A stretch of DNA of 6,651 bases from Thermoanaerobaculia bacterium. GTDB lineage: Bacteria; Acidobacteriota; Thermoanaerobaculia; Multivoradales; UBA5704. Positions 1 to 5,736 of the stretch are shown piece by piece. The notes beneath the pieces were generated by a model, which had not been told where the DNA came from, did not search any database, and saw only the letters and a program-made list of their open reading frames with translations. Both the position numbers and the translations under genes were made by a program. The stretch covers positions 1 to 6,651 of the forward strand of contig JAICSG010000231.1 of assembly GCA_025937035.1 (NCBI GenBank), given 5' to 3'. Position 1 is the stretch's first letter. Each line of letters opens with the position of its first letter.

Positions 1-519
1 TCCCAGGAAGACGTCGGCGCTGCGCTGGTAGAGCTGGCAGGAGAGCCGCCCCTCGCCGACCCAGAACTGGAACAGGGCGTGGCAGGGGGGGAGGGCCATG
101 CGGTCGAGGTCCGCCACGTTCCAGGCGCTGACGATGTGCCGCCGGGAGTCCGGGTTCTTCCGGATCCCCTCGAGGAGATTCGTGATCTGGTCGATGGTGC
201 CGCCGTCGGGGGCCGGCCAGGAGCGCCACTGGGCGCCGTAGATCGGCCCGAGATCGCCGTCCGCGTCCGCCCACTCGTCCCAGATGGTCACCCCGTGCTC
301 GTGGAGATAACGGACGTTGGTGTCCCCGGCCAGGAACCAGAGCAGCTCGTGGATGATCGAGCGCAGATGGAGCTTCTTGGTGGTCAGCAGCGGGAACCCC
401 TGGGAGAGGTCGAAGCGCATCTGATAGCCGAACACCGAGAGGGTGCCGGTGCCGGTGCGGTCGCCCTTCGGGGTCCCATGGTCCAGGATGTGCTGGAGCA
501 GATCCAGGTAGGGCCTCAT
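1..519 (-). CDS. thyA: Thymidylate synthase ThyA, N-terminal part (cut by window edge)
   Basis: Makes dTMP from dUMP with methylenetetrahydrofolate as carbon donor and reductant; cytosolic homodimer in the family. Translating the minus strand from the ATG at 517-519 gives 173 residues that align without gaps to the start of the E. coli enzyme (264 aa as I recall), so roughly the last 90 residues lie outside the window. Visible landmarks: phosphate-loop Arg21 in DRTGTGT, Glu58 in IIHELLWFL, Trp80 and Trp83 in TIWDEWAD, the Arg126-Arg127 pair in [11 protein letters not shown], the catalytic nucleophile Cys146 in ALPPCH, and [12 protein letters not shown] at the edge with Asp169. E. coli has Cys where this protein has Ala168, a common substitution. 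The start is fixed by the match [12 protein letters not shown] to the usual N-terminus, yet no Shine-Dalgarno precedes it. It is transcribed away from lemA. Identification is near certain; whether the gene is intact beyond position 1 cannot be seen. Confidence 0.97.
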   Translation of the reverse strand, partial: MRPYLDLLQHILDHGTPKGDRTGTGTLSVFGYQMRFDLSQGFPLLTTKKLHLRSIIHELLWFLAGDTNVRYLHEHGVTIWDEWADADGDLGPIYGAQWRSWPAPDGGTIDQITNLLEGIRKNPDSRRHIVSAWNVADLDRMALPPCHALFQFWVGEGRLSCQLYQRSADVFLG

Positions 520-551
520 TGCGAGGGAATCTACCACGCGGGGGGACACGA

Positions 552-557
552 TATGAT
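552..557 (+). promoter_or_regulatory. Candidate -10 element for lemA (TATGAT)
   Basis: TATGAT matches the sigma-70 type -10 consensus at five of six positions and lies 36 bases before the lemA ATG, which would give an untranslated leader of about 30 bases. The best hexamer at a usual distance upstream (TCTACC at 530-535, 16-base spacer) is a poor -35. The whole thyA-lemA gap (520-593) must hold both divergent promoters. The call rests on one hexamer and position alone. Confidence 0.4.
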
Positions 558-566
558 CTCCCCGCG

Positions 567-581
567 CCGGCCCGGAGCCGG
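567..581 (+). other. Small hairpin abutting the lemA ribosome binding site
   Basis: CCGGC (567-571) and GCCGG (577-581) are perfect inverted repeats around a 5-base loop, and the right arm ends immediately before the Shine-Dalgarno AAGGAG at 582-587. In the mRNA this five-pair GC stem would sit directly against the ribosome site and could modulate initiation. Short GC palindromes are frequent in DNA of this composition, so it may be chance. Confidence 0.25.
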
Positions 582-587
582 AAGGAG
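582..587 (+). promoter_or_regulatory. Ribosome binding site that fixes the lemA start
   Basis: AAGGAG lies 6 bases before the ATG at 594. It decides for this start over an in-frame ATG at 519, which would add 25 residues of low-complexity, Arg- and Pro-rich sequence ahead of the membrane anchor. Confidence 0.8.
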
Positions 588-593
588 AGAGCG

Positions 594-1238
594 ATGACGA
601 AATATGGCTGTCTGATCGCCGCCGTGGTCGTGGTCCTGATCCTCGGGGTGTTTCTGGTGAGCACCTACAACGGCCTGGTGGGGGCCCAGCAGGCCGTCGA
701 GAGCCAATGGGCGCAGGTCCAGAACGTCTACCAGCGCCGGGCGGACCTCATCCCCAACCTGGTCGCCTCGGTCAAGGGGGCGGCCAACTTCGAGCAGTCG
801 ACACTCACGCAGGTGATCGAGGCGCGCAGCCGGGTGGGCCAGCTCAGCCCCCAGGCGAGTGCGGACATCCTCAACGATCCCGCCAAGTTCGCGCGCTACC
901 AGCAGGCGCAGGACAGCCTCTCCTCGGCCCTCTCCCGCCTGATGGTGGTGGTGGAGCAGTACCCGCAGCTTCAGGCCGTGCAGGCCTTCCGGGACCTCAT
1001 GACCCAGCTCGAGGGGACGGAGAACCGCGTGGCGGTCGAGCGGCGGACCTTCAATCAGGTGGCGCAGGACTACAACACCCGCATCCGCCGCTTCCCGGCC
1101 GCTCTCTTCGCCTCGATGATGGGCTTCCAGCCGAAGCCCTACTTCCAGGCGGCGCCCGGCGCGGAGACGGCGCCGAAGGTCGATTTCGGGACGCCCGGCG
1201 CTCCGGCGCCCACTCCGGCCCCGGCGCCCGGGCACTAG
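594..1238 (+). CDS. lemA: LemA family protein
   Basis: A 214-residue protein with an uncleaved N-terminal membrane anchor (about residues 5-23, [18 protein letters not shown]) followed by a long helical domain. LemA hallmarks are all present: [20 protein letters not shown] after the anchor, [11 protein letters not shown] (47-57), the YPQLQA stretch followed by [13 protein letters not shown] (139-151), and [10 protein letters not shown] (159-168). The tail from about residue 185 is Pro/Ala rich ([12 protein letters not shown]) and probably disordered. The family is widespread in bacteria; its molecular role is still poorly defined, and the fold is a helical bundle on the outer side of the membrane. 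LemA genes are often next to a TPM-domain (YgcG/DUF477) gene; none is seen here, and the next gene is convergent. The tail is slightly longer than in many family members. Family assignment is firm; function is not. Confidence 0.93.
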   Translation: MTKYGCLIAAVVVVLILGVFLVSTYNGLVGAQQAVESQWAQVQNVYQRRADLIPNLVASVKGAANFEQSTLTQVIEARSRVGQLSPQASADILNDPAKFARYQQAQDSLSSALSRLMVVVEQYPQLQAVQAFRDLMTQLEGTENRVAVERRTFNQVAQDYNTRIRRFPAALFASMMGFQPKPYFQAAPGAETAPKVDFGTPGAPAPTPAPAPGH

Positions 1239-1242
1239 CCGC

Positions 1243-2220
1243 TCACTCCGCCGGCGGGATCTCCACGCGCTCGATCTCGTGCAGCCGGTTGAGATCGACC
1301 CGCAGGACCCCGTCCGGCTTCGGAGCTTCGAAGAGGCTGGCGAAGCGGGCTCCCCAGACGATCTCGTCCGGCTTGTAGGACGAGCGGGTGTGTACTCTCT
1401 GGAAGGAGATGTCGTCGATCCCGGAGAGCAGGATCAGGAGCTCGGACTGACACTCCTTCAGGCTCTCCGGGGTCAGGCCGTGGAGCGGGCTCGTCTCGTC
1501 GATCGGATGGACGATCGTCCAGGAGAGAGGGAAGAAGACCACCTTCTCGCGCTCCAGCTTCAGCACGATGAACTCCCGGTTGCCGCTGCCGTCCCGCTTC
1601 ATGCGGGTGAACGTCACCTGGGCCTCGACCTGGATCATCTCGCTGCGCCGGACGTTGGCGATCCGGAACTGGAGGGCCGTGATGCCGCGGTAGGGGGCGA
1701 TGACCGCCTGCTTGCTGAACAGGATGCGGGCGTTCGGCTGGGCGAAGCGGGCGAACAGGATGCCGGTGGCGAGCGCGAAGCCGAGCAGCCCGACCAGCGC
1801 CTCCAGGGTGACCAGCAGGTTGGCCGCCACGCCCACCGGGTGCATCACCCCGTAGCCGATGGTGGCGAAGGTCTGGACGCTGAAGAAGAAGTCCTCCAGA
1901 TACTGGGCTGGAAGGCTGACCGCCGTGGAGCCCGCGATCTGGCCGGGGCCGCACAGGAAGTAGGCGAAGCCGAAGACCGCGTTGGTGACGATGAAGAAGA
2001 GGACGACCAGCCCCAGGAACCGCGGCCAGGTCGTGGTCAGCAGGGAGTGATAGGGGCTGAGCGACTCGAAGAAGCGCAGCCCCTCGCGCGCCACGTTGAA
2101 GCTGCCATCCTTGTTGAGCAGCCGCCTGCGGCTCTCCCGGGCGACGACGGCGCCGAACCCGAGGTCGCGGTTGGGATCGTCGGGAAGGGGCGGCGGCGTC
2201 CGGGTCTCGGCGAGGGCCAT
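1243..2220 (-). CDS. KirBac-type inward rectifier potassium channel
   Basis: A 325-residue potassium channel of the prokaryotic Kir family, about as long as KirBac1.1. Order of parts: cytoplasmic N-terminus (1-50), amphipathic slide helix (about 52-64, FESLSPYHSLLTT), outer helix TM1 (about 66-89, from WPRFLGLVV), pore helix and selectivity filter FATIGYG (118-124), inner helix TM2 (about 132-157), then the Kir immunoglobulin-like cytoplasmic domain. The junction ILFARFAQPNARILFSKQAV and the stretches HPIDETSPLHGLTPESL and DEIVWGARF match KirBac1.1 closely from memory. The residue after GYG is Val125, where KirBac1.1 has Asp; the TM2 position of the eukaryotic Kir rectification-controller Asp appears to be Phe148, so strong polyamine block is not predicted. 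The complete filter suggests a functional K+-selective tetramer. The start is the only ATG that leaves a sensible N-terminus; no Shine-Dalgarno is visible, and TATGCT lies 9 bases before it. Its stop is 4 bases from the lemA stop on the other strand. Confidence 0.95.
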   Translation of the reverse strand: MALAETRTPPPLPDDPNRDLGFGAVVARESRRRLLNKDGSFNVAREGLRFFESLSPYHSLLTTTWPRFLGLVVLFFIVTNAVFGFAYFLCGPGQIAGSTAVSLPAQYLEDFFFSVQTFATIGYGVMHPVGVAANLLVTLEALVGLLGFALATGILFARFAQPNARILFSKQAVIAPYRGITALQFRIANVRRSEMIQVEAQVTFTRMKRDGSGNREFIVLKLEREKVVFFPLSWTIVHPIDETSPLHGLTPESLKECQSELLILLSGIDDISFQRVHTRSSYKPDEIVWGARFASLFEAPKPDGVLRVDLNRLHEIERVEIPPAE

Positions 2221-2240
2221 GGCTGGCGAAGCATAGCGCA

Positions 2241-2260
2241 GGCGGGGAGATCGCCCCGCC
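2241..2260 (-). other. Perfect 7-bp inverted repeat between the rpn-like and kir genes
   Basis: GGCGGGG (2241-2247) and CCCCGCC (2254-2260) form a perfect seven-pair GC stem around a 6-base loop in the 56-base gap between two minus-strand genes. It could weaken read-through from the upstream rpn-like gene or stabilise an RNA end. There is no T-run after it on the minus strand, so it is not a standard intrinsic terminator. It may be chance in this GC-rich context. Confidence 0.35.
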
Positions 2261-2276
2261 AGCGCGCCACGGCCGC

Positions 2277-3296
2277 TCAGCCGTCGGCGAGGGCGTCGAG
2301 CGAGGAGGCCGCTCCCGCGCGGATGCTGAGCTCGGTGAGCTCCTCGATCGAGGCGATCGCCTCCACCCGCCGCAGGACCTTCTCGGGCAGAGAGCCGAAA
2401 CGCCTCTCCAGGTCCCGCAGGAGGACTCCGCGGGCCTTGGCGAGAGCGTCCTGCTGCCCCTGCTGGAGCCCCTTCTGGAGCCCCTTCTGGAGCCCCTTCT
2501 CCTCGCCTTCCTGAAACCACTGGTCGGTCCAGCTCAGACCGCTTTCGGCTAACATCGATTTGACCTCCTCAAGATCGAGATCCGCGGGAAACCTGATCCC
2601 GCGAAGCCGGGATGGGAGCAGGCCCTTCAGCACCCACTCGGTGAACGATTTCCTCAGCTCCTCCAGCCCCGGCTCCCGCAACCACGCGATCGCCGCTTCC
2701 AGGACCCGCTCCATCGCCTCCGTGCCCCGGCTCTTCTCCAACCGGAACACCGCCGCGGCAAGGTTCCGCAGCGACTCCAGCTCCGCGTCGGCCATCCGCA
2801 TCTCGTCCAGCAGACAGTAGCGGAGCCGCGGCCGGTAGCGCTCCAGGCCGCCGGGGGCCTCCTCGATCAGCTCCGAGATCTCCCGGGCGGCGCCCCAGAG
2901 CGCGTATCCATTATAGAGAACCAGAGGCAGGACCGGCGGCAACTTGCCCGAAGGGGTGGTCTCTCCCCGCTTGAGGAGGTCCTGGTAGAGCAGCCCCAGG
3001 TAGACCATCATGCGCAGCGCCATGGAGGGATCGACCGTGGACTGGAATTCCATCAGGAGATAGACGTAGAGGACCCGGTCCCCCTTCCAGCGGAGCTTCC
3101 AGACGGCGTCGCTCTCCCGGGGCATCAGAGTCGGGGCGACGTAGTTGCCGGGGACCTTCTCCAGGGTGGAGAAGTCGAGGTCCCGAACCCAGTCCTCGTG
3201 GACGAAGCCGCGCAGGAGATCCTCGACCATCTCGGGATGGGAGAAAAGAGACTTGTATCCGGAATCGTGCTCCGCCACCGCCCCTCCGTTCGACAT
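2277..3296 (-). CDS. Rpn/YhgA-like PD-(D/E)XK nuclease-family protein with C-terminal DUF4351-like domain
   Basis: A 339-residue member of the Rpn (recombination-promoting nuclease) / YhgA-like family, often annotated as putative transposase. The start EHDSGYKSLFSHPEMVEDLLRGFV (9-32) is typical. The probable nuclease core is Asp63 (RESDAVWKLRW), a hydrophobic strand and then Glu83-Phe-Gln85 (YLLMEFQS), giving a D...ExQ signature; DPSMALRMMVYLGLLYQDLL and PVLPLVLYNG (121-130) are further family blocks. Residues 262-282 form a repeated Gln/Gly/Lys linker with KGLQ three times in succession, followed by a DUF4351-like end (about 287-336: LLRDLERRFGSLPEKV and SIEELTELSI). E. coli Rpn proteins are reported as DNA endonucleases that promote RecA-independent recombination; the role of this homologue is not known. 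No Shine-Dalgarno precedes the ATG at 3294-3296, but the start agrees with family N-termini. The gene is intact and lies upstream of kir on the same strand. Confidence 0.88.
   Translation of the reverse strand: MSNGGAVAEHDSGYKSLFSHPEMVEDLLRGFVHEDWVRDLDFSTLEKVPGNYVAPTLMPRESDAVWKLRWKGDRVLYVYLLMEFQSTVDPSMALRMMVYLGLLYQDLLKRGETTPSGKLPPVLPLVLYNGYALWGAAREISELIEEAPGGLERYRPRLRYCLLDEMRMADAELESLRNLAAAVFRLEKSRGTEAMERVLEAAIAWLREPGLEELRKSFTEWVLKGLLPSRLRGIRFPADLDLEEVKSMLAESGLSWTDQWFQEGEEKGLQKGLQKGLQQGQQDALAKARGVLLRDLERRFGSLPEKVLRRVEAIASIEELTELSIRAGAASSLDALADG
2463..2498 (-). repeat. Three perfect 12-bp tandem repeats inside the rpn-like gene
   Basis: On the plus strand CTGGAGCCCCTT occurs three times in a row without a mismatch (2463-2474, 2475-2486, 2487-2498), with a degenerate fourth unit at 2451-2462. 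Read on the coding strand each unit encodes Lys-Gly-Leu-Gln, in the linker between the nuclease-like domain and the C-terminal domain. Because the unit is a multiple of three, copy-number change would lengthen or shorten the linker without breaking the frame. Confidence 0.9.
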
Positions 3297-3432
3297 GCCA
3301 GGAAAGAACGCGGCATTTTCTCAAGAGACGGCGGCGGTGTCTACAGCGGGCGGCCCTGCGACGCTCGCGCGTGCTATTCCGTATATTAGGCAGATGCCGT
3401 TTCGGTCAGCTCTTCCTTGAAAGGAGCCTTCC
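3297..3432. promoter_or_regulatory. Divergent intergenic region between the rpn-like gene and the secreted-protein gene
   Basis: These 136 bases separate two genes transcribed outward and must carry the promoters of both. On the plus strand TATATT at 3382-3387 is a plausible -10, 45 bases before the next start, in a locally AT-richer stretch (ATTCCGTATATTAGG). No good -35 stands at the usual distance. On the minus strand I see no convincing pair of hexamers. There is no tRNA, terminator or sizeable repeat here. Confidence 0.35.
3421..3426 (+). promoter_or_regulatory. Ribosome binding site of the secreted-protein gene
   Basis: AAGGAG stands 6 bases before the ATG at 3433 and, with the signal peptide that starts at that ATG, fixes the start. 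A frame-shifted ATG at 3391 is followed by only a few codons of unrelated sequence and has no comparable site. Confidence 0.8.
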
Positions 3433-3945
3433 ATGAGACCGTCGACGCTCGCCCTGGTCCTGATGATCCTTGGTCCCGCCTCGGCCCTGTCCGCGGAGAA
3501 TCCGCGGATCGTCAGGCCTCTGATCCAACTGCATACCCATGTGACGTTTCACATCCAGGGCTCTCAGTACCTGGACCAGGATCTTTTCGTCGCCACGGAC
3601 GGCACCGCGACGGGGCAGTCCGTGACCGGTCACCCGCTGGCGAGCATCGGCTGGCAATTCCAGTCGAAGACAGCCAAAGCCTCGGCAGCGCAGTTAAAGG
3701 CCTTACAGGATGCTCTGGGACGGGCGGCTATCGGGACACAGCCCGGAGGCTGCACACTCTTTTCGAGCTTTTTGTCCACGGGTGTCGCGGAGCTCACCTG
3801 GTATGGGCGTTTCTATCGCAAAAATACCCTTGCTCTGACGATCGGAGCCCCCGCCGACAATCTCTGCCCGCAGGAGCTTCAGGACCTCTTCCTGGCCATC
3901 GAGGATTTCTCCGGCGCCGTCCTGGACCAAAACGACCGGCCTTAG
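3433..3945 (+). CDS. Small secreted protein of unknown function
   Basis: A 170-residue protein I do not recognise. It opens with a clear signal peptide: Arg2, a hydrophobic core LALVLMILG and a small-residue region PASALSA, with cleavage likely after Ala18 or Ala21, so the mature protein would be periplasmic or extracellular and about 150 residues long. It has just two cysteines, Cys107 (QPGGCTLF) and Cys145 (NLCPQEL), which could form one disulfide. The mature part reads as beta-rich N-terminal sequence (HTHVTFHIQGSQYLDQDLFVA), then a helix (SAAQLKALQDALGRAAIG), a strand-like stretch TWYGRFYRKNTLALTIG and a final helix QELQDLFLAIEDF. This layout suggests a compact single domain. There is no lipobox and no second membrane segment. 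By eye its codon use is less GC-biased than that of recO and glyQ, which may mean later acquisition or weaker expression. It stands alone: divergent from the rpn-like gene and 24 bases before the recO ATG. Confidence 0.8.
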   Translation: MRPSTLALVLMILGPASALSAENPRIVRPLIQLHTHVTFHIQGSQYLDQDLFVATDGTATGQSVTGHPLASIGWQFQSKTAKASAAQLKALQDALGRAAIGTQPGGCTLFSSFLSTGVAELTWYGRFYRKNTLALTIGAPADNLCPQELQDLFLAIEDFSGAVLDQNDRP

Positions 3946-3962
3946 TTGATAGTTGATAGAAT
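3944..3962 (+). promoter_or_regulatory. Candidate recO promoter: AGTTGAT tandem repeat running into TAGAAT
   Basis: AGTTGAT occurs twice in tandem (3944-3950, 3951-3957) over the stop of the secreted-protein gene and leads into TAGAAT (3957-3962), a five-of-six match to the -10 consensus. TAGAAT ends 7 bases before the recO ATG, so transcription would begin at about that ATG. No -35 stands at the normal distance (GACCGG at 3934-3939). Alternatively recO is simply co-transcribed with the gene before it. Confidence 0.35.
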
Positions 3963-3969
3963 CGGGGTG

Positions 3970-4722
3970 ATGGCGCTGCTCTCCGCCGAGGCGCTGATCC
4001 TCGACGTCACCGACCTCCACGACCGCGACCGGATCGTCACCTTCCTCACCCGCGAGCACGGCAAGAAGCGCGGGGTGGCCAAGGGCGCGCGGGTGAAGCA
4101 CAGCCGCTTCGGCGGCCAGCTCCAGCCGCTCGCCAAGGTGGTGGTGACCTGGTTCGAGAAGGATGGGCGGGATCTCGCCCGCATCTCCACGGTGGAGCTG
4201 GTGCGCACCGCTCATGCGATCCAGACCGACCTCGAAGGCATCCTGCTCGGCAGCTACCTCGCCGACCACCTGCTGGAATTCGCGCAGGAGGGGGAGGGGG
4301 CGGACCACCTCTTCCGGCTGCTCGACTCGACGATCCAGGCCCTGATCGCCGGAGTCGACCGTGACCTCGCCACGCGCTACTTCGAGGCCTGGGTGCTGCG
4401 GATCGGCGGCGTCTTTCCGGCCCCCTGGGAGTGCCCGGGGTGCGGCGGACCGTTTCCGCCGGAGGGGGCCATCCTGCCGCGCTCGGGGGAGAACCTGCTC
4501 TGCTTCGACTGCGGCGGCGTGGTGGGGCTGCGGATCACTCCCGCCACCCTCGACTTCCTGCGCCGGATCGGCCGCGAGGGGCTGCCGGCGGTGGCCGCCA
4601 ATCCTCCCGCGCCCGCGGTGCTGCGGCAGGTCGAGGAGCTCTGCGCCCAGGTACGGCGATACTTCCTCCAGCACGAGCTGCGCAGTTACGGGGTCATCCA
4701 GCAGACGCTGGCCCGTCTGTAG
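3970..4722 (+). CDS. recO: DNA repair protein RecO
   Basis: RecO works with RecR (and RecF) in the RecF pathway: it binds single-stranded DNA and SSB, anneals strands and helps load RecA at gaps. The 250-residue product has the usual length. The N-terminal OB-fold is seen in ALILDVTDLHDRDRIVTFLT and HGKKRGVAKGARVKHSRFGGQLQPL (residues 8-54), followed by the helical domain with YFEAWVLRIGGVFP. A four-cysteine zinc site is complete: Cys155 and Cys158 (CPGCG), Cys178 and Cys181 (CFDCGG). The C-terminus LRSYGVIQQTLARL is typical (in many RecO proteins LKS...). I take ATG 3970 as start because MALLSAEALIL matches family N-termini; an in-frame TTG at 3946 (8 residues more) and a GTG at 3967 are alternatives, and no clear Shine-Dalgarno supports any of them. 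It precedes glyQ-glyS by 96 bases, a linkage seen in several bacterial groups. Confidence 0.94.
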   Translation: MALLSAEALILDVTDLHDRDRIVTFLTREHGKKRGVAKGARVKHSRFGGQLQPLAKVVVTWFEKDGRDLARISTVELVRTAHAIQTDLEGILLGSYLADHLLEFAQEGEGADHLFRLLDSTIQALIAGVDRDLATRYFEAWVLRIGGVFPAPWECPGCGGPFPPEGAILPRSGENLLCFDCGGVVGLRITPATLDFLRRIGREGLPAVAANPPAPAVLRQVEELCAQVRRYFLQHELRSYGVIQQTLARL

Positions 4723-4818
4723 GATAGGATTGGCGTCCGCGCCCTGCCGCCCCCGCCGGGGCTCCATGCAACCAGAGGCGGAGAGACGATAAGCCCGCGA
4801 GGGCTCACGGAAGAGACC
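4723..4818 (+). promoter_or_regulatory. Leader before glyQS with three small hairpins and a mini-ORF
   Basis: This 96-base gap holds three short stems: GGCG/CGCC (4732-4735 with 4740-4743), GCCCC/GGGGC (4749-4753 with 4758-4762, loop CGCC) and AGCCC/GGGCT (4792-4796 with 4801-4805, loop GCGA, a GNRA tetraloop). The arms of the second and third stems could also pair with each other. A nine-codon frame, ATG 4766 to TAA 4790-4792 (MQPEAERR), ends at the third stem; it has no Gly codon, which argues against glycine attenuation. I do not see the T-box core sequence or a known glycine riboswitch. TAGGAT at 4725-4730 is a weak -10 candidate. GGAAGAG (4809-4815), 3 bases before the glyQ ATG, is the only Shine-Dalgarno-like sequence. 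Confidence 0.3.

Positions 4819-5722
<904 letters not shown>

Positions 5723-5736
<14 letters not shown>

Noticed and set aside
519..593. A 25-residue longer LemA start at ATG 519
   Set aside because: The strong AAGGAG site and the membrane anchor right after ATG 594 favour the shorter form; the longer one would also overlap the thyA start codon.
79..597. Plus-strand frame of 172 codons opposite thyA
   Set aside because: thyA on the other strand has the full catalytic motif set, and the plus-strand translation has no family features.
1279..2514. A 411-codon plus-strand open frame opposite kir and the end of the rpn-like gene
   Set aside because: It is antisense to an unmistakable potassium channel; its translation is Glu-, Asp- and Gly-rich without motifs.
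2221..2520. A 100-residue N-terminal extension of the Kir channel
   Set aside because: It would overlap the rpn-like coding end in another frame and reads as Arg/Gly/Ala/Pro-rich filler. ATG 2220 gives a normal KirBac length.
2277..3296. Insertion sequence, because this family is often labelled putative transposase
   Set aside because: No terminal inverted repeats or target duplications are visible around the gene, and the D...ExQ core fits a PD-(D/E)XK nuclease, not a DDE transposase.
4723..4818. T-box or glycine riboswitch before glyQ
   Set aside because: I see no T-box core sequence, no antiterminator or terminator pair with a U-run, and no glycine riboswitch core. The mini-ORF has no Gly codons.
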